Positions 45,999 to 55,041 of a stretch of DNA of 64,000 nt are shown one piece after another (position 1 is the stretch's first letter; each line of letters opens with the position of its first letter). Where the stretch lies: assembly GCF_002744175.1 (NCBI RefSeq), contig NZ_NKHF01000099.1, positions 1 through 64,000 on the forward strand, in the 5' to 3' direction. The notes beneath the pieces were generated by a model, which did not search any database, was not told the DNA's origin, and worked only from the letters and a program-made list of their open reading frames with translations. Both the position numbers and the translations under genes were made by a program. The DNA comes from Pseudoalteromonas piscicida. Lineage in GTDB: Bacteria; Pseudomonadota; Gammaproteobacteria; Enterobacterales; Alteromonadaceae.

Positions 45999-48900
45999 GT
46001 GATGACTCCTGACCTGATGAACTCGTGAGTGATTGAGCTGATACTGGCGTCTCTTTAAATACCAAGTAATATACAATTGGCACAACCAGCAGCGAAAATA
46101 ATGTTGAGGCAATAATGCCGAAAATGATTGCGAGTGCTAACCCACTGAATACTGGGTCTAAAATAATAACTAGGTTACCTAATAAAGTCGTACCTGCGGT
46201 GAGTAGCACGGGCCGCATCCTAACACTCCCAGCTGCAATTAAGGCATCAATTATCTCCATGCCTGCCGCTCGAGACTGATTGATAAACTCCACTAAGATA
46301 AGAGAGTTTCTTACTACAATGCCAGCCAACGCTATCATGCCAATCATCGCTGTTGCGGTGAATAACACCGGCTCTGGTGCACCAGCGATAACACGTTCAC
46401 CAAACTGATTAAGCAGCCAAAAACCTGGCATGATCCCTATCATGGTAAGAGGGATGGCCGACATAATAATCAACGACAAACTACTCGACGCAGTTTGTAT
46501 TCGTAAAATCACAAATATTGCAGCAAGCGCAAATGCAAACGCGATCCCCATATCTCTAAATACATCAATTGTAATACGCCATTCACCTTCCCCTTTAAAG
46601 GTATAACTGGTGCCTTCAGGCATAGACCAGCTAATGCCACCACCACTTTGTAAAAAGGTGCGCGATGACCAATGGCTTTGAGCCTGCTGTTGGTTTTCGT
46701 CCGCAACGACATCGGCAATGACTTCCGCTGGTGTACGGCCGTTAAGCTCAGCAAACACATAAATCACTTCTTGAAGATCTTTACGCATTATTATGGGAGC
46801 GGTTGGTACGGACGTTAACTCACCCAGTTCAGCGATTGCCACCAATGGCCTGGCAGCTTGCTCTAAGCCATATTCTTGTGTGGTTTTTGCTAAGTCTTGG
46901 CGGCCACGAACTTGCATAGCTAATAGGTTTTGCCATTGATTACGCTGAGCATAGTTTACCCCTAATTCAATGGGCACCGTTGCTGCTTCATGTTCGGTAT
47001 AAAGAAACCCTGCTCGAACTGTGCTGCTGGCTATGGCCAAAGACTGGTTCACATCCGCAGTGGCGACACCAGACAGCGCAGCTTTTTGCTTATCGACCAC
47101 AAAGCGTTTAAATACGGTGGGAGTAGCCATAGACGTGTCCACCTCTACCACATGAGGCTCTTGCTTTAGCCTTTCTGCAACTTGTTGAGCGGCGGTTTCA
47201 TGAGTAGCACGAGACACAAATGGCTGAGCATATACTTCGGCAACAAGTGTGCTCAAAACAGGCGGGCCAGGCGGCACTTCGACCACTTTAACTTGGGTTA
47301 AGTCCTGATTGAACGGCCGTAACTTCTCACGTAGTCGCATCACCACAGCATGAGATTGATGCGCTCGCGCTTCTTTATTTACCAAAAGCACACGCAGTTC
47401 AGCTAGATGAGGCCCATACCTACGATAGTAACCACGTACCATGCCATTAAAATCCATGCTCGATGGTTTGCCAACAAACGCAGCGATATCGGTTACTTCC
47501 GCCTCGGACCAGACAATCCCCTGTATTTGTTTGGCCATCGCAGCGGTTTGCTCAAGGCTAGTGCCTTCGGGCATATCAATTAATACTTGGATTTCACTTT
47601 TGTTGTCGAACGGCAGCAGTTTAAGCGGCACGGCTCGAAATATCGGCAAGCTGACACTAGCAACAAACAGCCCAAGTACAGCCCATAGCACCCACTTGGC
47701 TCTGGTGGGATGTTTTAGCAATGGCAACATCACTTTGCCATAAAAAGAGGCTTGCGGGGCAATCGCTTTTGGTATTGATTTGGCTTTTAGTAATTTTTTA
47801 GATAACCATGGCGTCACTAAAAAGGCCACTAAGGTTGAGGCTATTACGCTTATCGGCACATTAAATGCCATTGGTGCCATATAAGGCCCCATCATGCCGG
47901 TGATAAATGCCAGCGGAATAAATGCCATAATAATGGTCAAGGTAGACATCAGTAGTGCCGACTTTATTTCTACCATGGCAGCAACAATATTATTGTCTTT
48001 ATCTTGTCCATTCCCACGGTGAATAAATCGACTAATATTATCGATCCCCGTGATTGGATCATCAACCAGCAAGCCCAAGGACAGAATTAATGCAAACAAA
48101 GTAACGCGGTTAATGGTATAGCCAAACGCAAAATCTAGCCCTAGTGTAATGCCATAACAGATAGGCACTGCCAACCCCACAACAATCGCTGGACGCCAGC
48201 CAAGGAAGACACCAACAAAAACCACCACAGTAAACACCGCGAAGGCCAAACTGGAGGTTAAGTTGTTCACTTTATCATTGGCTGTTTCTCCGTAATTACG
48301 CAGTACTTTTACGGTCACTTCAGCAGGCAGTAGGTCTTGTTGTAACTGAGCGATGAGTGCGAGGCTTTGCTCAGCTACAGTCACGGCATTGCTGCCTTTT
48401 TGTTTTGCCACGCCAATGGTCACCAGCGGCGCATTCATACCAAGGTTACTGCTTGCAAGCCACTGATAACTTTCAGGCTCACTTGGCCCGTCGATCACCG
48501 CAGCCACATCCTTTAAGACTATCCCACTGCCGTTGATCACGTTAACGGTAAGGTTTTCAAGCGCAGACTTGTCGCGGATCGCATCCCCAGACTCAAAGGT
48601 AAAGGAATACTTGCCTGCACTCACCTGCCCGACCCGCTCAACTTGGTTACTCGCCTGGATCGCCCCTAGCACATCCATTGGCGTAGTTTGATGTGCAGCT
48701 AATGCGGCCAAATCTAACTCGACACGTAATGCTCTTGTTCGCCCTGCAATTACAGTGACTTCACTGGTATCTGGAATAGTTTGCAGCTGTATAGATAGCT
48801 CTTGTGCGAAACGCGTCAGTTCATAGTCGCCATACAAGGCAGGGTTTGAACTAGACAACCCCAACATGAGGATTGGCACATCATCTACTTCTATAGGGCG

Positions 48901-49293
48901 GATCTGCCATTGCTTTACGATACCGGGCATGGTGTGCTGATTGGCGTTCAATTTTGTGTAGGTATTTAAAATCGCCCGCTCTCTGTCTTCTCCAACATGA
49001 AACCTCAATGTGACAACCGCAGCCCCTGTTTGCGTTGTGGAGTATACGTGCTCTACACCAGGAATTTGTAATAGCAGCTTTTCCAGCGGTGTGGTAACCA
49101 AACGTGCCACCTCTGGAGAGGCGGTGTTAGGCACTTCCACATGAATATCTAGCATTGGCACAACAATTTGTGGTTCTTCTTCTCTCGGTGTCATTTGCAG
49201 TGCAAATAAACCAAGGACAATAGAACACAGAAAAATAAGCGTGGGCAAATGCCCTTGTAAGCTTTGCTTAATCGCGCTATCTATCTTTTGCAT
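45988..49293 (-). CDS. RND family efflux permease (AcrB/HAE-like)
   Basis: Inner-membrane proton-driven pump, 1101 aa. It has two repeats of six membrane spans with large periplasmic loops. The fourth span contains LSLGLLVDDPITGIDNISRF, with the Asp pair expected for proton relay in drug pumps (GLLVDD). The length is a little above AcrB (1049). Substrate class cannot be read; the adaptor and repressor suggest detoxification. It is transcribed after the ArsR-type repressor, with 21 bases between them. Confidence 0.93.
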   Translation of the reverse strand: MQKIDSAIKQSLQGHLPTLIFLCSIVLGLFALQMTPREEEPQIVVPMLDIHVEVPNTASPEVARLVTTPLEKLLLQIPGVEHVYSTTQTGAAVVTLRFHVGEDRERAILNTYTKLNANQHTMPGIVKQWQIRPIEVDDVPILMLGLSSSNPALYGDYELTRFAQELSIQLQTIPDTSEVTVIAGRTRALRVELDLAALAAHQTTPMDVLGAIQASNQVERVGQVSAGKYSFTFESGDAIRDKSALENLTVNVINGSGIVLKDVAAVIDGPSEPESYQWLASSNLGMNAPLVTIGVAKQKGSNAVTVAEQSLALIAQLQQDLLPAEVTVKVLRNYGETANDKVNNLTSSLAFAVFTVVVFVGVFLGWRPAIVVGLAVPICYGITLGLDFAFGYTINRVTLFALILSLGLLVDDPITGIDNISRFIHRGNGQDKDNNIVAAMVEIKSALLMSTLTIIMAFIPLAFITGMMGPYMAPMAFNVPISVIASTLVAFLVTPWLSKKLLKAKSIPKAIAPQASFYGKVMLPLLKHPTRAKWVLWAVLGLFVASVSLPIFRAVPLKLLPFDNKSEIQVLIDMPEGTSLEQTAAMAKQIQGIVWSEAEVTDIAAFVGKPSSMDFNGMVRGYYRRYGPHLAELRVLLVNKEARAHQSHAVVMRLREKLRPFNQDLTQVKVVEVPPGPPVLSTLVAEVYAQPFVSRATHETAAQQVAERLKQEPHVVEVDTSMATPTVFKRFVVDKQKAALSGVATADVNQSLAIASSTVRAGFLYTEHEAATVPIELGVNYAQRNQWQNLLAMQVRGRQDLAKTTQEYGLEQAARPLVAIAELGELTSVPTAPIIMRKDLQEVIYVFAELNGRTPAEVIADVVADENQQQAQSHWSSRTFLQSGGGISWSMPEGTSYTFKGEGEWRITIDVFRDMGIAFAFALAAIFVILRIQTASSSLSLIIMSAIPLTMIGIMPGFWLLNQFGERVIAGAPEPVLFTATAMIGMIALAGIVVRNSLILVEFINQSRAAGMEIIDALIAAGSVRMRPVLLTAGTTLLGNLVIILDPVFSGLALAIIFGIIASTLFSLLVVPIVYYLVFKETPVSAQSLTSSSGQESSHVS

Positions 49294-49314
49294 AAATCAG
49301 TGCATCCTAACAGG

Positions 49315-49611
49315 TCAATTAGCACAAAAAAGCTGGTACAGACTTTCTAGCATGGTCGCCACCCGACTATCACTGACTTGGTAATAAATAGTGGCTCCAT
49401 CACGGCGAGTTGATACGATTTCAGCTTTTCGCATACTGGCCAAGTGCTGAGATAGAGCAGACTGTGTAAGTGGCACCATCTCATTAAGTTGACTAACACT
49501 TAACTCCTGTTTTTGCAGTGAACACAGAATCATCAAACGATTTTTATTTGCCATTAATTTAAGTAGCGACTCCGCCTGCTCGGCATTTTGTGCCATTTGC
49601 TGAAGATCCAT
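49315..49611 (-). CDS. ArsR-family repressor, BigR/SqrR/YgaV-like
   Basis: Winged-helix repressor of 98 aa with the recognition segment LTQSALSQHLASMRKAEIVS and wing RRDGATIYYQVS. Two cysteines, Cys30 in MILC and Cys96 in LFC, occupy the positions used by BigR and SqrR to sense persulfides by making a di- or tetrasulfide bridge. The metal-site CxC of classical ArsR is absent. It heads the RND pump operon and is divergent from a DUF2892 protein and a rhodanese, the usual company of persulfide sensors. GGGAG lies 5 bases before the start. Confidence 0.88.
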   Translation of the reverse strand: MDLQQMAQNAEQAESLLKLMANKNRLMILCSLQKQELSVSQLNEMVPLTQSALSQHLASMRKAEIVSTRRDGATIYYQVSDSRVATMLESLYQLFCAN

Positions 49612-49655
49612 GCTGACTCCCTAAAAATAAATTTGCACAAAGTATAGACACAAAC

Positions 49656-49689
49656 ATTAGCAATGTCTAATATTAGTGATAACTAATAT
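49656..49689. promoter_or_regulatory. Candidate ArsR operator between the divergent units
   Basis: ATATTAGT-GATA-ACTAATAT at 49670-49689 is a perfect 8-base inverted repeat. A further ATTAG/CTAAT pair (ATTAGCAATGTCTAAT) overlaps it on the left, and the two share the palindrome CTAATATTAG (49667-49676). AT-rich palindromes of this kind are typical BigR-family operators. It sits in the 92-base gap between the repressor and the DUF2892 gene and could control both directions. Confidence 0.65.
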
Positions 49690-49703
49690 ATTGGAGTTTC
49701 GTT

Positions 49704-49895
49704 ATGACCTTACATCCTTTACTTCGATTAATCGCTGGTGTGATGTTTGCAATTTCCTTACTGCTTACACATTTTGTCAGTCCCGATTGGATCTGGTTTA
49801 GTGTATTTATATGTGCCAACTTGGTGCAATCTGCGTTTACAAACTGGTGTCCAATGATCACCATTTTGAAGAAACTTGGCATTCAGGAAAGGTAA
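49704..49895 (+). CDS. DUF2892 (YgaP-type) inner-membrane protein
   Basis: 63 aa with two hydrophobic segments (LIAGVMFAISLLLTHFV and WIWFSVFICANLVQSAF), ending SFTNWCPMI-like (TNWCPMITILKKLGI). The NWCPM-type motif is characteristic of this small family, which in E. coli YgaP is fused to a rhodanese. Here the rhodanese is a separate gene 37 bases downstream. GGAG lies 7 bases before the ATG. Confidence 0.85.
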   Translation: MTLHPLLRLIAGVMFAISLLLTHFVSPDWIWFSVFICANLVQSAFTNWCPMITILKKLGIQER

Positions 49896-49932
49896 GCCAT
49901 AATGAGACAAGTAAACTAATAAGGAGTGACGT

Positions 49933-50277
49933 ATGCTGATATCTGCCCAAGATGTCTTAAAAACAGTAAAGCCAAATCAGCGTTGTATCGATGCAGCGCA
50001 AGCAAAATCAGAGATCACACAAAATAATGGCTTGGTCATAGACGTTCGAGAGCCCGCCGAACATAGCCAAAAATCGGCCAGTGGGGCAATCAACATTCCT
50101 CGAGGTTTATTGGAGTTTAAACTTCCTGAACTGGAAAAAGACGCAGACCGACCAATTTATTTGCACTGTGCTGCTGGTGGCCGTGCTATTTTTGCCGCAG
50201 AGCAACTTACACGTATCGGTTACACCAATGTCAGCGTAATTACCTGCAAAGCTGAAGTGGTGTGTGACACGCTTTAA
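49933..50277 (+). CDS. Single-domain rhodanese (sulfurtransferase)
   Basis: 114-aa sulfurtransferase. LVIDVREPAEHSQKSASGAI and the active-site loop CAAGGR starting at Cys79 are diagnostic; the six-residue loop fits sulfur rather than phosphate chemistry. No signal peptide, so cytoplasmic. Together with the DUF2892 protein it equals a split YgaP and would move persulfide sulfur under control of the divergent repressor. Confidence 0.92.
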   Translation: MLISAQDVLKTVKPNQRCIDAAQAKSEITQNNGLVIDVREPAEHSQKSASGAINIPRGLLEFKLPELEKDADRPIYLHCAAGGRAIFAAEQLTRIGYTNVSVITCKAEVVCDTL

Positions 50278-50303
50278 ACACATTAGACTCTCTTTTTGTT
50301 GAG

Positions 50304-50343
50304 GCACTGAGTCATAAAGCTTTATAAAGCTCAGTGCTTTTTC
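50304..50343 (+). terminator. Rho-independent terminator
   Basis: GCACTGAG/CTCAGTGC stem followed by TTTTT, 27 bases after the rhodanese stop. The loop contains a further AAAGCTTT palindrome. Confidence 0.85.
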
Positions 50344-50422
50344 TGACCTCCATGTCTTACCCAACCTTAACATTCGGTATAAAAGCATTAAAATCATTAA
50401 GTTAATTAATTTTATAAATTAT

Positions 50423-50434
50423 TGTCATATGACA
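50423..50434. promoter_or_regulatory. Perfect palindrome upstream of the membrane protein/XRE pair
   Basis: TGTCATATGACA lies 84 bases before the start at 50518 in AT-rich DNA. It could be the operator of the XRE regulator encoded at 50954-51280. This is suggested only by position and symmetry. Confidence 0.3.
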
Positions 50435-50517
50435 GTTTAAGCGCTGACGTAAGTGTGTCGGCGTGTTTTAATGGAGAAACAGGCACAGTGGAGACAACAA
50501 CTTAACTGGAGTTCAAT

Positions 50518-50931
50518 ATGTCTGACTTAGAAAAACTAGAAAAAGCTACCTACAAAGTATATTTCCAAGATGGAGATCACCAGATTACATGCTGTGCAAA
50601 CGTTCTAAATGGCTGTGAGTATGTTTTCGTTGATGATGTTTGTGTTTCTAAAAAGCGCAACTTTTCTTTTGGAGGCACCCATAGATTTACTTTTGCAGAT
50701 CAGGACTATGAAGCCAAATTTTGCGTAATTAACAGTTTTACTTTTGAAACTGAGTGCCTATTACTCAAAGGAAAAAAAATACTTGGTAGACAATCAAGCA
50801 CTCCAGTAAATGAAAAGTTGACCTTAGCCAAGATCATATTCACTTTTATGGGTTACGGCCTGGTTGCCAGCATTTTCTTATTCACTCTAGCCTACTACTT
50901 GGGGCGTTGGTACGGCAGCACAGTACTTTAA
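50518..50931 (+). CDS. Small membrane protein of unknown function
   Basis: 137 aa. The first 100 residues are soluble-looking, probably beta-rich, with five Cys. A single hydrophobic span (IIFTFMGYGLVASIFLFTLAYYLG) lies near the C-terminus, giving a tail-anchored topology. GGAG lies 6 bases before the ATG. It is 22 bases upstream of the XRE/membrane protein and co-transcribed with it. I do not recognise a family. Confidence 0.7.
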   Translation: MSDLEKLEKATYKVYFQDGDHQITCCANVLNGCEYVFVDDVCVSKKRNFSFGGTHRFTFADQDYEAKFCVINSFTFETECLLLKGKKILGRQSSTPVNEKLTLAKIIFTFMGYGLVASIFLFTLAYYLGRWYGSTVL

Positions 50932-50953
50932 AAGCGCATCAAGGATGTAGATC

Positions 50954-51280
50954 ATGCAAATAAATAACAATACAGTAAAGCAGTTACGAACCGAAAAGAG
51001 TTGGACTCAGCAACATTTAGCAGATGCCTCTGGAGTTAGTCTACGCACAATTCAACGCGTCGAGAGCGACGGGACGGCAAGTAAAGAGACTGTCATGAGC
51101 TTGTGTGCAGTGTTTGAAATCTCCCAAGCCAAGCTTATTGATTTGACTGGCATGCTCCAAAGTAAAGGAAACAAAGCTGACAAAACAGTGAGTTACCATT
51201 TATTCTTGTTTACTGCAATCTTATCCCTAAGTGTTGGGGGCATTATCGGCGCAGGCCTGATTTATCTGTTAATTCGATAA
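50954..51280 (+). CDS. XRE-family regulator with C-terminal membrane span
   Basis: 108 aa. The helix-turn-helix occupies about 5-65 (WTQQHLADASGVSLRTIQRV). A hydrophobic span near the C-terminus (FLFTAILSLSVGGIIGAGLI) should tether it to the inner membrane. It is paired with a tail-anchored partner encoded upstream, which suggests a membrane signal passed to DNA. AAGGA precedes the ATG. Confidence 0.8.
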   Translation: MQINNNTVKQLRTEKSWTQQHLADASGVSLRTIQRVESDGTASKETVMSLCAVFEISQAKLIDLTGMLQSKGNKADKTVSYHLFLFTAILSLSVGGIIGAGLIYLLIR

Positions 51281-51314
51281 ATACCTTATTTTTATAGCAG
51301 CCGAAATCTATAAA

Positions 51315-51341
51315 AAGGAGTGCTCAAACATAGCACTCCTT
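51315..51341 (-). terminator. Rho-independent terminator (likely bidirectional)
   Basis: AAGGAGTGCT/AGCACTCCTT stem with a 7-base loop. On the minus strand TTTTTA follows, 8 bases past the OmpA-family stop; on the plus strand GATTTT follows the XRE gene. Confidence 0.85.
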
Positions 51342-51348
51342 GATTTTC

Positions 51349-51975
51349 CTACGCGCGGTTTGGAATAATTTTGATTTCTACTCGGCGGTTTTGTGCTTTT
51401 CCTTGCTCAGTTTGATTACTTGCAACAGGTTGGGACTCTCCCATCCCCTCTGCATATAATCGTGCCGGCAACACTTGTTGCGATAAAAGGTACTGCTTCA
51501 CGCTATTAGCACGTTGCTCAGATAACGTTTGGTTGAAACTTGCTGAACCTGTGGAGTCTGTGTGGCCTACAATCGTGAGGAATGTCTTGTCGTACTGTTG
51601 CATAACACGTGCAATACCTTGCAATGTGTTATAAAAACCAGGGCTTATCGCTGATTTACCACTGGCAAAAGTAATATTCGACGGTAAAACTAGACGCATA
51701 TGATCGCCTTCTCGTACCACTTCCACGCCAGTACCTGCCAATTCTTGATTAAAAGCGGCTTCTTGCTTGTCCATATAATTACCAATAGCTGCACCGGCTA
51801 TGGCACCAACGGCAGCACCAATTGCTAATCGCTTGTCTTTATGATTACCGGTTGCTTTTCCTAGCACAGCACCAGTCGCTGCACCAATCGCAGCGCCTTT
51901 ACCTGTGTTATTCATTTCACATCCTGACAACGCAACCACCACTGCTGCACCGATTAACATATTTCTTGCAATCAT
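51349..51975 (-). CDS. OmpA-family lipoprotein (YiaD-like)
   Basis: 208 aa. A lipoprotein signal ends LSGC with Cys19 as the acylated residue. Gly/Ala-rich glycine-zipper repeats follow (GAAIGAATGAVLGKATG, AIGAAVGAIAGAAIG). The C-terminal OmpA peptidoglycan-binding domain holds LTIVGHTDSTGSASFNQTLS and AQNRRVEIKI. It should anchor the outer membrane to the cell wall. Monocistronic. Confidence 0.93.
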   Translation of the reverse strand: MIARNMLIGAAVVVALSGCEMNNTGKGAAIGAATGAVLGKATGNHKDKRLAIGAAVGAIAGAAIGNYMDKQEAAFNQELAGTGVEVVREGDHMRLVLPSNITFASGKSAISPGFYNTLQGIARVMQQYDKTFLTIVGHTDSTGSASFNQTLSEQRANSVKQYLLSQQVLPARLYAEGMGESQPVASNQTEQGKAQNRRVEIKIIPNRA

Positions 51976-52061
51976 TATCCCACCTGAGTTTAATTCAACT
52001 TGATTGTGTCTATTGTTGCAATAAACAATTAACGCTCGCTGAAGCGTGCTTGCTGGGGGTG

Positions 52062-52856
52062 TTAAGGATGTGGCAGTGTTACACCTTGAATATGTTCAGA
52101 GACAGGGGGAAGCTTATACTTTGCAACCACGCTGTCTAATTGCTTTTCTTTGGCTAGACGCGCCATTGCCTGACGAATTTTTTGCGCTAGAGGACTATCA
52201 TTAAATTGGTTACTCATCGCCATATGTCCATAAATGGCTTGTTGATGTCGATAAGATACCTTCTTTAGCTTTTCAATCGGTTGACCTAATACTTCCATGG
52301 CAACTTCAGCTGTATCCTCAACAGCAATAACTAGGTCAACGCGCCCTTTTAGTAATAAATCAAAGGCAATACGTTCACTAAAAACAGGTACTTTATTAAG
52401 CTCCCTATCTTCATCAAAGCGAGGATAAAAAGCACCACCTCGCATGACTGCGATCCGCTTGGTATAAAGATCTGTGTATTGCTCTACGGTAATGTCGCTA
52501 TCTCGTCTTGCATAAAACACAAAAGAGGAAGTCAAAGTCATGTAAGCCGGATCTACAAACTGCATGATCTTTTCCCGCTTCGGTGTACGTATCAAGCCTC
52601 CCATCACGTCCACCTCACCTTGTGCTAGCATGCGCATACAGCGAGAAAACGGACATGGCACCGCATTAATTTGATAATCGATAGCACTTTGCTCGCGAAT
52701 GGTGGTAAGAATATCTAGAATTAAACCATGAACTTCACCACTGTCTTCGATGATGCTATAAGGGGGCGCATGATCAACCGCAACGTTTATCTGTTGAGCA
52801 AAGGCGGTAAAACTTGTAAGCAAAGCAAACAAATACGGCAATAATCTTATTTGCAT
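52062..52856 (-). CDS. Periplasmic solute-binding protein, family 3
   Basis: 264 aa from ATG 52856, where residues 1-21 form a clean signal peptide (MQIRLLPYLFALLTSFTAFA); a start eight codons upstream lacks a ribosome site. INVAVDHAPPYSIIEDSGEV and the closing VVAKYKLPP fit the SBP_bac_3 fold of amino-acid-type binding proteins. No permease or ATPase is adjacent, so it may act alone or as a remote sensor-like protein. Ligand unknown. Divergent from chrA. Confidence 0.85.
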   Translation of the reverse strand: MQIRLLPYLFALLTSFTAFAQQINVAVDHAPPYSIIEDSGEVHGLILDILTTIREQSAIDYQINAVPCPFSRCMRMLAQGEVDVMGGLIRTPKREKIMQFVDPAYMTLTSSFVFYARRDSDITVEQYTDLYTKRIAVMRGGAFYPRFDEDRELNKVPVFSERIAFDLLLKGRVDLVIAVEDTAEVAMEVLGQPIEKLKKVSYRHQQAIYGHMAMSNQFNDSPLAQKIRQAMARLAKEKQLDSVVAKYKLPPVSEHIQGVTLPHP

Positions 52857-52953
52857 AGTGATTATCCAACTGCGACCCATGTGTACGCAATAGTCATAAA
52901 AATGTCATATAAAACTGTAAGGATATAGAGTTAACAATATCACAAGGTAAACT

Positions 52954-54084
52954 ATGTTTCTGAAAATATTTTATCAGTTTTTTTTATTAGGCTGCACAAG
53001 TTTTGGCGGTCCTGCCGCACATCTCGGATTCTTTAAAAAACACTTTGTCGATAACTTAAAATGGATAAGTAGCGAGCGCTACGCCAACATGATTAGTCTC
53101 TCGCAGATCTTACCAGGCCCAGGCTCTAGTCAAGTGGGATTTGCCATCGGTCTTGAAAAAGCGGGAGTTGCTGGCGGGGTTGCTGCTTTTTTAGGTTTTA
53201 CCCTACCTTCTTTCTTGTTGATGGTACTACTGGCATTAACGGCCGAACAACTTTCAGGGTCGGCGCTTGCCATTATTGATGGGCTAAAACTGTTTGCTGT
53301 TGTCATCGTGGCTGACGCGGTACTCGGCATGGCAAAAAGCTTTTGTAAAACCACGGCACTTAAAATCGTCACATTTATCGCAACGCTCGTGCTGCTGTTT
53401 TTACCAAGTTTGGGCTCTCAACTTGGCATACTCGTAGTCCTCGCCGTGATTGCTTGCTTTTATTCTTTTAGCAACGCACCAAGTGCTCAGGGTAACCCGC
53501 ACAGTGGCACTAACTGGTCGGTGTTTGCTTTGTTTATTGGATTATTTTTGCTCACCTTTGCGGCATTACCAACTCAGCTATTTGCCGAATTTTATCAAGC
53601 TGGTGCTTTGGTATTTGGCGGTGGTCATGTCGTATTGCCCTTATTGCAAACCAGCGTTGATAATATCGCACAGGAAACCTTTTTAACCGCTTATGCCGCA
53701 GCACAAGCAATTCCAGGTCCTATGTTCACCATTGCCAGCTTTCTTGGCGCGACAGCACCAGAAATCAATCCTATCTTAGGTGCAATCATAGCAACAGTCG
53801 CAATTTTCTTACCTGGCCTGTTATTGATGTGGGCATTTAATCAACAGTGGCAATCACTGATCGCCATGCCTCGCTTTGCCAGTATCAGTGCTGCGTTAAA
53901 TGCTGGTGTGGTAGGTATTTTAGCGGCAGCATTTTATCAGCCTATTTGGCTTTCCGCCGTGCACAGTTGGCTAGATATGGTTGCAGTAGTGCTGGGTTTT
54001 GTGGTCTTGAAGTGGTTAAAGCCCGCTATCTGGCAATTACTGATTGCTTTTGTGGTGTTTGGTCTTGTTGCTGGTAATGTATAG
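52954..54084 (+). CDS. chrA: Chromate transporter family protein ChrA
   Basis: 376 aa, the two-domain (long-chain) form. The N-terminal half begins FLLGCTSFGGPAAHLGFFKK and has SLSQILPGPGSSQVGFAIGL. The second half repeats the motif as LVFGGGHVVLPLLQ and AAAQAIPGPMFTIASFLGA. About ten hydrophobic spans. It exports chromate or a related oxyanion. No regulator is next to it. AAGG precedes the ATG. Confidence 0.92.
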   Translation: MFLKIFYQFFLLGCTSFGGPAAHLGFFKKHFVDNLKWISSERYANMISLSQILPGPGSSQVGFAIGLEKAGVAGGVAAFLGFTLPSFLLMVLLALTAEQLSGSALAIIDGLKLFAVVIVADAVLGMAKSFCKTTALKIVTFIATLVLLFLPSLGSQLGILVVLAVIACFYSFSNAPSAQGNPHSGTNWSVFALFIGLFLLTFAALPTQLFAEFYQAGALVFGGGHVVLPLLQTSVDNIAQETFLTAYAAAQAIPGPMFTIASFLGATAPEINPILGAIIATVAIFLPGLLLMWAFNQQWQSLIAMPRFASISAALNAGVVGILAAAFYQPIWLSAVHSWLDMVAVVLGFVVLKWLKPAIWQLLIAFVVFGLVAGNV

Positions 54085-55038
54085 CTCAGTTCATCGCTAC
54101 AGCCTAAAGCGCTTAGTGCTCACAGTGACCAAGGCTAATACTGCTATTATGTAGCTGTCGCATATGAAATGATCATGTGAAAAAGTTAAGCTTCTTCACA
54201 TGACTACAAGAACTCCGTCATCGGTTTCTTAACTTGCTAAAAAGTACATCTCTGCTAAATCAGAGTTCGTTGAGCTTGAAAGAAATATACACCGATGTAG
54301 CATCATTAGAGCGTGTAATCGATATTCATGAAGTGCCTATCCACGTACCTGAACTACAACTAACTAGAAAAATTTAACTCAAAAAAGTTAAAGTATGGAT
54401 CTTTATCCTCAGCCTTATTGAAGCACCTAGAAATGTTCCGAAAGGTTCGGATGCATCAATTCCCTAGGTTTTCTATGCTGTAGTTCAATCTCTTGAAGTT
54501 GAATTTTCATCAGAAACTGAGTACTTAAGACTCCGTAACCTGTTTCTCACCAGCTAAGAAACATGTGTACCAAAAAATGATGATAATAAGGCTTATGACT
54601 CTTATAAAATCATATTCACCCATTAAACAGTCGATAATTCGAATGAATACTAAGCGATAGATGAGATAAATAACAATCAAGCCGAGTCTTTTTTAGTCGT
54701 TGTGAACATGGAACAACACACAAAATGCAAGCGACATATATGATTGACTATGCAAATGAAATGGCTTGGAAAGAAGATTGGCGTAGAAAATCAGCTAGAG
54801 ATAAACTATTCGCACTATTGGAGTCATCATTTCATGATGGGTCATCAAGATGGTAGCGGGGTTATTAGCAAGACTATCGGCGAAATAACCAAATGTTAAT
54901 GGCCTGACATTTATCGGGGCTATCATGATACGTATGACAGCCATAAACTCACATCAATTAAATATTTATTAATATTACATTGACAATTGATGGAAGCTTT
55001 AGTTCTATATATTTGTTTATACCGTATATGGAAATGTA
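54085..55038 (+). pseudogene. Decayed coding DNA, probably old transposase remnants
   Basis: About 950 bases with no intact gene but with stretches of protein-like frame broken by stops. One frame reads SLKEIYTDVASLERVIDIHE (near 54276-54336), then VWIFILSLIEAPRNVPKGSD after a stop, then EFSSETEYLRLRNLFLTS. A second patch (54733-54857) reads MIDYANEMAWKEDWRRKSAR and ends with stops. It resembles the C-terminus of some DDE transposases, by memory only. Clear inverted repeats were not found. It marks an accessory insertion spot next to the three-gene module. Confidence 0.5.
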
Positions 55039-55041
55039 GTG

